Shown here piece after piece: positions 1 to 5,640 of a stretch of 5,974 bases of DNA; position 1 is the first letter of the stretch, and each line of letters starts with the position of its first letter. The notes beneath the pieces are model-generated. The model had not been told where the DNA came from. It did no database searches and worked only from the letters and a program-made list of their open reading frames with translations. The translations under genes and the position numbers were made by a program. The stretch spans positions 1 through 5,974 of the forward strand of contig CAMWLX010000229.1 in the NCBI GenBank assembly GCA_947175225.1, in the 5' to 3' direction. The DNA is from an uncultured Porphyromonadaceae bacterium (GTDB lineage Bacteria; Bacteroidota; Bacteroidia; Bacteroidales; Muribaculaceae).

Positions 1-117
1 TCATATTTACAGAAATCATTTTTGTAAAATCATATTTATAGAAATGACTTTCATAATTTCATCTTTATAAGAATCATTTTTACATTATCATATTTGTAAA
101 GATGATTTTTTTTATTA
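1..117. repeat. Four degenerate 29-bp tandem repeats upstream of clpS
   Basis: Four units begin at positions 1, 30, 59 and 88, an exact 29-bp period, each opening with TCATATTT or TCATCTTT and carrying an A-rich then T-rich core such as AGAAATCATTTTT. The units differ at several positions, so this is an old or functionally constrained array. There are no unique spacers, so it is not a CRISPR. Unit 3 starts with TCATCTTT (59-66) and unit 4 contains its exact reverse complement AAAGATGA (98-105), giving operator-like symmetry. The last unit supplies the -33 box of the clpS promoter. The array may continue left of the window. A regulatory role is inferred from position only. Confidence 0.8.
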
Positions 118-123
118 TCTTTG
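93..123 (+). promoter_or_regulatory. Bacteroidetes-type promoter for clpS
   Basis: TTTG at 93-96 and TATCTTTG at 116-123 are separated by 19 bp. This matches the known Bacteroidetes primary-sigma consensus (-33 TTTG and -7 TAnnTTTG, about 19-21 bp apart). Transcription would begin near 129-133, leaving a leader of about 60 nt before the clpS ATG. That leader holds two small potential hairpins: AAGGA/TCCTT (141-154) and TTCG/CGAA around 164-175. The -33 box lies inside the last 29-bp repeat unit, so a protein bound to the repeats could affect this promoter. Confidence 0.75.
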
Positions 124-190
124 CACTCATATAACAGATGAAGGATAGCTCCTTTAGAATTGTTTCGCAAGCGAATTTTTGAATAAAGTC

Positions 191-493
191 ATGGCGCAAG
201 AACAAATTTCAATCCGGCAGCAAGGCTCTGTCAATATTGGCAGACCTCGAAAATACATAGTTATTTTTCACAACGACGATTTCACCACGATGGATTTCGT
301 TGTGAAAGTCTTGAAAGAAGTTTTCTTCAAGTCAGAAGTAGAAGCTATTTCTATTATGATGGATGTCCATAAGAAAGGAGCTGGCGAGGTGGGTTCATAT
401 CCCTACGATCTTGCTCTGACTAAAAAAGACCGAGCCATTGAAATGGCACGAGAAGAAGGCTTCCCCCTAAGAATAACTATCCAACCAATTTAA
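191..493 (+). CDS. clpS: ClpS, N-degron adaptor for the ClpAP protease
   Basis: ClpS binds proteins with a destabilising N-terminal residue (Leu, Phe, Tyr or Trp) and hands them to ClpA. From the ATG at 191 the protein is 100 aa, close to the usual length (E. coli 106). The ligand-pocket motif HNDDF is at residues 27-31. The gatekeeper Met is M34 and the pocket histidine is H60 (VHKKG), equivalent to E. coli D35/D36, M40 and H66. The usual TPM after NDD reads TTM here (32-34), so a commonly conserved proline is replaced. An in-frame TTG at 179 would add MNKV; the ATG is preferred because a flexible extension beginning MAQEQ is normal for the family. No Shine-Dalgarno sequence is present. It is the first gene of the apparent clpS-clpA-aat unit. 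Confidence 0.95.
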   Translation: MAQEQISIRQQGSVNIGRPRKYIVIFHNDDFTTMDFVVKVLKEVFFKSEVEAISIMMDVHKKGAGEVGSYPYDLALTKKDRAIEMAREEGFPLRITIQPI

Positions 494-534
494 TCTTAGT
501 GATATTAGATCAAATCAATTATTTAGGTGATTTT

Positions 535-556
535 ATCAGGTCGGAGACCTGATTTT
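535..556 (+). terminator. Hairpin plus short T run between clpS and clpA
   Basis: A perfect 8-bp stem ATCAGGTC/GACCTGAT (535-542 and 546-553) has a GGA loop and runs into TTTT (553-556). It is terminator-like, though the T run is short, so it may act as a partial terminator or processing site that sets the ClpS to ClpA ratio. It lies 42 nt after the clpS stop. Confidence 0.5.
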
Positions 557-565
557 CATGTAATA

Positions 566-621
566 ACCCCAGACTTCAGTCTGGGGTATCTTAAACAATA
601 GCACAGTAGCCTCGGAGAGGC
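566..621 (+). promoter_or_regulatory. Two further hairpins in the clpA leader
   Basis: The first is a strong stem ACCCCAGAC/GTCTGGGGT (566-574 and 579-587), 9 bp with a TTCA loop. The second is GCCTC/GAGGC (609-613 and 617-621) with a GGA loop. The GGA loop closed by a C-G pair repeats that of the hairpin at 535-553. Neither is followed by a long T run. The clpA ATG is 74 nt beyond the last stem. They could be RNA-processing, stability or regulatory structures; no function is shown by the sequence. No good Bacteroidetes promoter was found between here and clpA. Confidence 0.55.
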
Positions 622-694
622 GCTTTATTGTTGAGTTTTGATCCTAAATAGAAATATTAAAATTTATTATACTGTCTTTCCCCCCATAAACGTA

Positions 695-2995
695 ATGCCA
701 TTCCAACCGCAATTTATCACTTCCAAAGAAGTATCAGATCTATTCGAAGAAATGCACATTCTTGCATATTCTCTTCGTCATGAATATCTCTTGCCCGAAC
801 ACGCTCTTCAGGTCTTACTGAAAAATCAGTCATTCCTTAGTATCCTGAAGGCATATGATTCCAATATTGGTGAGACTCAGAAAGAATTAAATGAATTTCT
901 TGAGTCTTTGGAAAAAGTACCCGAAGATGTTGACTATAAACTAAGTTTTTCTTCCCAATTTGATGAAGTGATCGAGGGGGCGATAATGCAACTCGCTGCT
1001 TCTGGAAAAAATGTAATAGAGATTCCACATATAGTCTATCAGATTCTCCAATTGAAAGAATCGATGGCTGCATATCTTCTAAATAAATCCGTCGATGGCG
1101 ACACTGCTATGTTTATGAGCGATTTGGTTACGGCTAATGAACCTATAAGTGAAAGCCCATTGATGTCAGATCTCGATGCAGAACCTTCCAATAAGGATGA
1201 TTCGAAAAATAATCCGCAATGGCGAAACTTTGTGACTTGCCTCAACGACAATCTCGAAAATAAGAATCCGCTTATCGGAAGAGAGAAGGAACTGGATCGC
1301 ACTATTCAGGTGCTTTGCCGCAAAGATAAGAACAATCCGCTTCATATCGGTGAACCCGGAGTTGGAAAGACAGCTCTTGTATATGGTCTTGCCCGATTGA
1401 TAAATGAAGATAAAGTTCCGGAAAAATTAAAAGGCGCACGTATCTATAGCCTTGACATCGGTTCTTTATTGGCAGGAACTCAGTTTCGCGGAGATTTTGA
1501 AAAGCGATTGAAGATTATTATGGATGGCGTTTCTACGGAGGAGAATGCAATTGTTTATATCGACGAGATTCACAACCTCGTCGGAGCTGGAGCAACAGGG
1601 GAAGGGTCGATGGATGCTTCCAATATGCTGAAGCCTTATCTTGAAGGAGGTAAAATCAGATTTATTGGTTCTACCACATACGATGAGTATAAACGCTATT
1701 TTGCTAAAAGCAAAGGACTCGTGCGCCGTTTCAGCCGGATAGATATTGATGAGCCTTCAGAAGAGGAGACCATCGAAATACTGGACCAGTTGAAAGGTAA
1801 TTACGAGAATTACCATGGTGTAACTTATCTTCCCGAAGCAATTGAATTTGCAGTGAAAGGGAGTGCCAGGCACATCACCGACCGTTTCTTGCCTGATAAG
1901 GCTATCGACCTTATTGATGAGGCAGGCGCTTATAGGCAGGCTCATCTTGAAGCTTCTGAAAAAGAGAAAATCATTGACAAGGCTCTGATTGCTGCCATTC
2001 TGTCAAAGGTTTGTAAGGTTGATGCAGTCACCATCAGCAAAGATTCGCTTTCCTCTCTCGAGACTCTCGAAGACAGGATTTCAGGTAAGATTTATGGTCA
2101 GGAAGAAGCTGTAAGCAAGATGGTGGAGGCTGTCATGATGTCGAAAGCCGGACTTTCTGACGAGGAAAAACCACTTGCATCCCTTCTTTTCGTAGGTCCC
2201 ACTGGAACCGGTAAGACGGAGCTTGCCAAGACTCTTGCGAGTGAGTTGGGTATCGGTTTCCTGCGGTTTGACATGAGCGAATATTCCGAAAAACACGCTG
2301 TGGCTAAGCTGATCGGTTCACCTGCAGGATATGTCGGTTATGAAGACGGTGGAATTCTTACGGATGCCATCCGCAAGACTCCGAATTGTGTGCTTCTTCT
2401 CGACGAGATTGAAAAAGCCCATTCAGATATTTATAATATCCTTCTGCAAGTGATGGACTATGGTCGCCTTACTGACAATAAAGGAAACAAAGCAGATTTC
2501 AGGAATGTAATCCTTATAATGACTTCCAATGCCGGGGCAAGTTTCGCAGCTCAAGCGAAAGTCGGTTTTGCAAGCTCCGTCACAGCAGGAAATGCTATGT
2601 TGAAGCAGGTCAAGAAGACATTCCAGCCAGAGTTCCTCAACCGTCTTTCTGCCATTGTTGTTTTCAATGAGATTGACAGGAAGATGGCCTCACTGATTCT
2701 GGATAAGAAACTAAGGATACTTGAAAATAAACTCAATGCTAAAAATGTTAGTTTGTCATTAAGTGATGAAGCCAAGGAATATTTACTGCGGGAAGGTTTC
2801 TCAAAGGAATACGGCGCAAGGGAAATTGACAGGGTAATAGACCGCACTCTTAAACCGATCCTGATGAAGGAGATCCTCTTTGGGACTCTGAAAAATGGAG
2901 GCTCTGCACAAATCTCGCTTTCCCCGGAAGAAATTCTCACACTCGAAGAAACTGCTCCTCTCCAACCTGAAAACCCAGACAACCCAGACAACTAA
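695..2995 (+). CDS. clpA: ClpA, AAA+ unfoldase subunit of ClpAP
   Basis: ClpA is a hexameric two-ring ATPase that unfolds substrates, including those delivered by ClpS, and feeds them to ClpP. The ATG at 695 gives 766 aa (E. coli 758). The Clp N-domain covers about 1-140, then an acidic linker (141-180). D1 has Walker A GEPGVGKT (219-226), Walker B VYIDE (287-291), sensor IGSTT (324-328) and an RRF arginine pair (344-345). D2 has Walker A GPTGTGKT (501-508), Walker B LLLDE (567-571), TSN (610-612), NRL with arginine finger R650, and GARE sensor-2 (707-710). VGF at 623-625 sits where ClpA has its IGL/IGF ClpP-docking loop. ClpB's long middle domain is missing, which separates it from ClpB and ClpC. 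An in-frame TTG at 638 would add 19 unlikely residues. The C-terminal tail ends in a duplicated PDN. Confidence 0.95.
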   Translation: MPFQPQFITSKEVSDLFEEMHILAYSLRHEYLLPEHALQVLLKNQSFLSILKAYDSNIGETQKELNEFLESLEKVPEDVDYKLSFSSQFDEVIEGAIMQLAASGKNVIEIPHIVYQILQLKESMAAYLLNKSVDGDTAMFMSDLVTANEPISESPLMSDLDAEPSNKDDSKNNPQWRNFVTCLNDNLENKNPLIGREKELDRTIQVLCRKDKNNPLHIGEPGVGKTALVYGLARLINEDKVPEKLKGARIYSLDIGSLLAGTQFRGDFEKRLKIIMDGVSTEENAIVYIDEIHNLVGAGATGEGSMDASNMLKPYLEGGKIRFIGSTTYDEYKRYFAKSKGLVRRFSRIDIDEPSEEETIEILDQLKGNYENYHGVTYLPEAIEFAVKGSARHITDRFLPDKAIDLIDEAGAYRQAHLEASEKEKIIDKALIAAILSKVCKVDAVTISKDSLSSLETLEDRISGKIYGQEEAVSKMVEAVMMSKAGLSDEEKPLASLLFVGPTGTGKTELAKTLASELGIGFLRFDMSEYSEKHAVAKLIGSPAGYVGYEDGGILTDAIRKTPNCVLLLDEIEKAHSDIYNILLQVMDYGRLTDNKGNKADFRNVILIMTSNAGASFAAQAKVGFASSVTAGNAMLKQVKKTFQPEFLNRLSAIVVFNEIDRKMASLILDKKLRILENKLNAKNVSLSLSDEAKEYLLREGFSKEYGAREIDRVIDRTLKPILMKEILFGTLKNGGSAQISLSPEEILTLEETAPLQPENPDNPDN

Positions 2996-3000
2996 ATCCC

Positions 3001-3660
3001 ATGATCTTCCGACTTGATCCCGACTCAATAGAATTTCCCGATCCTACGGAAGGAGATCCCGATGGTCTCTTTGCCGTAGGTGGCGATCTTTCCCCTGAAA
3101 GACTGATGCTCGCTTATAGCCTTGGCATATTCCCATGGTTCTCATTCCGTGAAAGTGATGAGCCATGGTGGTATTGCCCCATGCAACGCTTTGTCATTTT
3201 CCCCGATGAGATCCATGTATCCCATTCGATGCGCAACCTTATAAATAAAGGTATTTATACCGTCACTTTCAATAAGGATTTCAAGGGTGTGATAGAGGGA
3301 TGTTCCGAAGAGCGCATTGATTTGGATGGAGCTTGGTTGGGAGCGGATATGATTGAAGCATATACCCGCCTTCATGAACTTGGATTTGCCACAAGTGTAG
3401 AAGTTTGGAAAGGGGAGGAGTTGGTAGGAGGTCTCTATGGAGTGACGATCGGCGCTGCATTCTGTGGAGAAAGTATGTTTTCCCGTGTTCCTGCAGCAAG
3501 CAAACTCGCTTTGATTCATCTCGCAAGAAAAATGGAAGCAAGAGGAGCCACCCTAATCGACTGCCAATTTGAAACACCTCATCTCAAATCTATGGGAGGT
3601 TGCCACATCCCCTACTTCGACTACCTCCGCCTCCTCCGCACCCCCCTCTGGCTCCATTAG
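3001..3660 (+). CDS. aat: Leucyl/phenylalanyl-tRNA--protein transferase
   Basis: Aat transfers Leu or Phe from aminoacyl-tRNA to the N-terminus of proteins starting with Arg or Lys, creating the N-degron that ClpS reads. The 219-aa protein has the family's N-terminal FPDP (12-15) and DGLFAVGGDLSPERL block (21-35) with GIFPWF (42-47). The core region runs WLGADMIEAYTRLHELG (112-128), followed by SVEVW, VGGLYGV and CGESMFSR (155-162). Near the C-terminus IDCQ (186-189) holds D187 and Q189, matching the catalytic-site D186 and Q188 of E. coli Aat. The ATG lies 5 nt past the clpA stop, so co-transcription and probably coupled translation with clpA are likely. The last 20 codons are unusually rich in third-position C. 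Confidence 0.95.
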   Translation: MIFRLDPDSIEFPDPTEGDPDGLFAVGGDLSPERLMLAYSLGIFPWFSFRESDEPWWYCPMQRFVIFPDEIHVSHSMRNLINKGIYTVTFNKDFKGVIEGCSEERIDLDGAWLGADMIEAYTRLHELGFATSVEVWKGEELVGGLYGVTIGAAFCGESMFSRVPAASKLALIHLARKMEARGATLIDCQFETPHLKSMGGCHIPYFDYLRLLRTPLWLH

Positions 3661-3769
3661 CCTCGCCATGCGTTAGGAATAATAATTTCAGCTTTTGGAT
3701 AAAATCTTGAATGCTTTATATCATCCCATCGCGCAGCAGGTTTGTCGCAAGGTGAAAAGTTTCTGAATT
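3661..3769. other. Convergent intergenic region, no gene
   Basis: This is the gap between the aat stop and the stop of the minus-strand toxin gene. No strong hairpin with a T run was found, so there is no clear terminator for either side. It contains the first copy of the 16-bp direct repeat. On the minus strand a frame without stops runs from about 3785 down to 3666 and reads protein-like (including FSPCDKPAARWDD), but it has no start codon. It may be a remnant or chance. Confidence 0.5.
3738..3753 (+). repeat. 16-bp direct repeat, copy 1
   Basis: AGGTTTGTCGCAAGGT is identical to the sequence at 4709-4724 and lies 17 bp beyond the toxin stop codon. Both copies are followed by an A-rich stretch (GAAAAG here, AAAAAAG in the other). 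The two copies bracket the zeta-like cassette. Confidence 0.85.
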
Positions 3770-4387
3770 TTAATTTTGAATTTCATCTTCCGGTAAAATG
3801 TTGCTTGCCCAATCCGGCATAGATGTGACATACATTTTACCTAACTTACCGTCTATAAGTCTGAAAAGTGGTTGTATCGGCATATCATCAGCAGAGTTAT
3901 CATAAACGTATAGCCGATCAACCTCTTGCGCAATGTCACAGCAATTTAGGATAGATTTGGAATATCTTGAGATGATTTTTGTGATAGGAACATCATGTCC
4001 ACCCTTCATGACTCTTCTTGCAATACGGGCAGCATTGATAGTGGGATTATTTGTAGATATAAAGAAAAGCCTGACAAAATACCCTGCATCTTTAGCTCTT
4101 CTTATAAAATCAATTTTATCCGAAGCAGACATGACCGTTTCAAATATGAGGCTTTTCCTTTGTACAAGGCATAGTTCTCGCATTTCAGAACAGTATTCAG
4201 CCGCACGTCTTACTGCATCTGGGGAATTCCAATCCCCAAATTTTTCATTTGCTATGATATCCGGATTAATATATATGGCATCTTCAAGCCAATCGCTTTT
4301 TAACAATTGGCTTGTTACAGTTGTTTTGCCAGATCCATTAGGTCCAGCTATTACAATGAGTACCGGATTATGTCCATCTTTACGCAT
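3770..4387 (-). CDS. Zeta-toxin-like P-loop kinase (probable toxin)
   Basis: This 205-aa protein resembles the zeta-toxin-like branch of P-loop kinases (COG4185 type). Walker A GPNGSGKT is at 15-22, followed by NPD at 41-43 in the position of the substrate or catalytic acid. FETVMS is at 82-87, and a basic lid region is at 121-141 (RIARRV, then KGGHDVP, then SRY). Characterised zeta toxins phosphorylate UDP-N-acetylglucosamine and block cell-wall synthesis. The substrate of this shorter group is not established from sequence, so kinase activity is inferred. It starts 18 nt after the stop of the 63-aa upstream gene, in the same frame and with no Shine-Dalgarno. A non-toxic ATP-binding kinase remains possible. 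Confidence 0.8.
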   Translation of the reverse strand: MRKDGHNPVLIVIAGPNGSGKTTVTSQLLKSDWLEDAIYINPDIIANEKFGDWNSPDAVRRAAEYCSEMRELCLVQRKSLIFETVMSASDKIDFIRRAKDAGYFVRLFFISTNNPTINAARIARRVMKGGHDVPITKIISRYSKSILNCCDIAQEVDRLYVYDNSADDMPIQPLFRLIDGKLGKMYVTSMPDWASNILPEDEIQN

Positions 4388-4405
4388 ATCTATGTGTGTG
4401 CAACA

Positions 4406-4597
4406 TTAATTATTCATAAGCCTTGTCTTCTTGTGGGAAAGAACCTCGTTTCGCAAGTTATTAAAGAAATCTTCGTCTGATTTTCTATTACTCTCACGAA
4501 CTTCTATAGCTATTTTATCCATAAGAATGGCCACCATCTCATCAGACGGATCAGATATTGACACCAATCTATATGATTTAAATTCTTGCTCAGACAT
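4406..4597 (-). CDS. Small protein, probable antitoxin partner
   Basis: The 63-aa protein lies directly upstream of the zeta-like kinase gene on the same strand, the usual antitoxin position. It is charged and probably helical, with an N-terminal YRLVSISDPSDEM stretch (9-21), then amphipathic segments (24-34 and 41-53). It shows no helix-turn-helix, so it does not resemble the DNA-binding PezA, and it is not recognisably the epsilon antitoxin. Small YRL-containing partners next to COG4185-type kinases seem recurrent, but that is from memory and unverified. The ATG at 4597 follows an AT-rich region with no Shine-Dalgarno. No consensus TAnnTTTG promoter was found ahead of it. Confidence 0.65.
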   Translation of the reverse strand: MSEQEFKSYRLVSISDPSDEMVAILMDKIAIEVRESNRKSDEDFFNNLRNEVLSHKKTRLMNN

Positions 4598-4805
4598 TAT
4601 AAATTCATTTGGTTATATAATTATAACACTTTTCTCTTGATTATGGTATTTTAGAATATTATATTTATAAAAATTTTCGGATGGTTTCTGATGAATAAAG
4701 ATTAAATAAGGTTTGTCGCAAGGTAAAAAAGATTCCTTCTCAAAAGTCATAATTTGTAAAAAATATTTTGCCACCTCAATAATTATTGGTAAATTTGCCA
4801 ACGAA
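4598..4805. other. AT-rich upstream region without a gene
   Basis: Between the 63-aa gene and the structured region the sequence is strongly AT-rich. It should hold the promoter of the minus-strand pair, but no TTTG/TAnnTTTG pair is convincing; TATAAT-like sequence near 4620 is the best weak candidate. The second 16-bp direct repeat is here. An 82-codon minus-strand frame (4613-4861) crosses it, but it shows no family features and overlaps the hairpin at 4806-4856, so it is not called as a gene. Confidence 0.5.
4709..4724 (+). repeat. 16-bp direct repeat, copy 2
   Basis: This is identical and in the same orientation to 3738-3753. It lies 111 bp upstream of the start of the 63-aa gene. The distance between the copies is 971 bp, which encloses the whole two-gene cassette. 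Confidence 0.85.
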
Positions 4806-4856
4806 TCCACGCTGTGGGGCAGTCTAAGAGTAGACTCAACAAGCCACGCAGCGGGA
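4806..4856. other. Complex stem-loop
   Basis: Nested inverted repeats fold here: TCC/GGA (4806-4808 and 4854-4856), CGCTG/CAGCG (4810-4814 and 4849-4853), TGG/CCA (4815-4817 and 4844-4846), and an inner AGTCTA/TAGACT (4821-4826 and 4831-4836) with an AGAG loop. Small bulges separate the stems. It lies 20 bp left of the large palindrome, so the two may be one structured element. An RNA role is possible but not shown. Confidence 0.5.
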
Positions 4857-4876
4857 AACATTTTGACAATAAATTA

Positions 4877-5128
4877 AAAGCGTGTATTGTAACGCTTGTT
4901 CTTGTGTATTCGGAACTTAGGACACTCTGACTTTCACCAAAGAACGAGACAGCAATAGACGCCACGGGTATGTATATACCTATCCGGGCTCATTTCAAGC
5001 CAACCCGGGCTTGAAGTGGGTTTGGGGTATCTACATATATACGGCGTGGAGTCTGCTGTCTGCTCTGGTGAAAAGGCAGTCCTAAGGCCACGAATACAAG
5101 AGCGGGCAGCAATATGGCTCCCCGCTTT
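4877..5128. repeat. Extended imperfect palindrome of two ~120-bp inverted copies
   Basis: The left arm (4877-5001) is matched by the reverse complement of the right arm (5008-5128) in ordered blocks. They are AAAGCG/CGCTTT at the ends; CTTGT..ATTCG/CGAATACAAG (4901-4912 and 5091-5100); CTTAGGAC/GTCCTAAG (4916-4923 and 5079-5086); CTTTCACCA/TGGTGAAAAG (4931-4939 and 5066-5075); AGACAGCA/TGCTGTCT (4947-4954 and 5054-5061); CCACG/CGTGG (4962-4966 and 5045-5049); a 12-bp block with one mismatch (4969-4980 and 5026-5037); and a 13-bp central stem with G-T pairs (4989-5001 and 5008-5020) around a 6-nt AACCCG loop. Small indels separate the blocks. The copies have diverged but keep order across both arms, so this looks like an inverted duplication. 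No integrase, transposase or recombinase is encoded in the window. Confidence 0.75.
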
Positions 5129-5177
5129 GTTCATACCTATACATCATCAGCCATCAGGAGTCAATGGCAATGGGTTT

Positions 5178-5525
5178 ATGGCGACTAAGATTGCAGTTTG
5201 CGATGAAAACTTACTCGTACTGAATTTAGATGGTACTCAGGAATTTTGTTTTCTTATAAATACTACAGGATCTGATAACAAACTTCTTTCTTATGAAGAT
5301 ATTCAGTGGTATCTTATTCGGAGACGGAATATAGATATTCTTAACGATCAGCAGAGAGGGGAGTATGAAGAGGAAAAGAGGAAAAAGGAAGAGCAGCGTA
5401 AGATAGAAATGGAAAAAGCTCAGAAGGAAGAAGATGAGTTTACTAATATTATTCTGTTTGTTATTTTTGGGGTAATGATAATTATCTTGCTATTGATTTG
5501 GATTGGTAATTATTTTGAAAAATAA
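5178..5525 (+). CDS. Hypothetical tail-anchored membrane protein
   Basis: From the ATG at 5178 the product is 115 aa. Residues 1-58 look like a small soluble domain. Residues 60-87 are almost entirely charged (Glu, Lys, Arg, Gln), suggesting a helix or coiled coil. Residues 89-110 form one hydrophobic membrane segment, with the short end NYFEK after it. The expected topology is a C-terminally anchored protein with its soluble part probably in the cytoplasm. No family is recognised. The frame is open back to a GTG at 5016 (169 aa), but that extension would be encoded by the right palindrome arm, so the ATG is preferred. The AGGAG at 5155-5159 is poorly spaced for it (18 nt) and fits out-of-frame ATGs at 5164 and 5170 better. 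Confidence 0.65.
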   Translation: MATKIAVCDENLLVLNLDGTQEFCFLINTTGSDNKLLSYEDIQWYLIRRRNIDILNDQQRGEYEEEKRKKEEQRKIEMEKAQKEEDEFTNIILFVIFGVMIIILLLIWIGNYFEK

Positions 5526-5602
5526 ATGTTGGATTGCTTATGATATCAGTATTAATGGTCTCTGAATTCGAAACACAGATGCTTTTAATTTCTCTTTTAA
5601 TG

Positions 5603-5640
5603 TCATTAAGCTTTAGCTTGATGAAGCCCGATGTCTTCAT
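5603..5640. terminator. Possible bidirectional hairpin terminator region
   Basis: A 10-bp stem with one G-T pair, TCATTAAGCT/AGCTTGATGA (5603-5612 and 5615-5624), overlaps an alternative 6-bp stem ATGAAG/CTTCAT (5621-5626 and 5635-5640). It lies between the stop of the membrane-protein gene and the end of the minus-strand 75-aa frame. Neither side has a clean T run, so it is only a probable terminator. Confidence 0.4.

Noticed and set aside
1..117. CRISPR array
   Set aside because: The repeats abut one another with no unique spacers and no cas gene is present.
179..190. TTG start for clpS adding four residues
   Set aside because: The ATG at 191 gives a normal-length ClpS and there is no ribosome site supporting the TTG.
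535..621. CsrA-type binding sites at the GGA loops
   Set aside because: CsrA is not typical of Bacteroidota and the flanking sequence does not fit its ANGGAN consensus well.
638..694. TTG start for clpA
   Set aside because: The extra 19 residues are unlike ClpA N-termini, and the ATG at 695 fits the family length.
3142..3519. 125-codon minus-strand frame inside aat
   Set aside because: It lies wholly antisense to a well-conserved gene and has no domain-like features.
3933..4409. 158-codon plus-strand frame across the toxin gene
   Set aside because: It is antisense to the P-loop kinase, whose motifs are clear on the minus strand.
4613..4861. 82-codon minus-strand frame upstream of the 63-aa gene
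   Set aside because: It overlaps hairpin DNA, has a skewed AT-rich composition and shows no family features; kept only as a possible remnant.
4877..5128. Invertible promoter or shufflon site
   Set aside because: The arms meet at a 6-nt centre, leaving no segment to invert, and no recombinase is encoded nearby.
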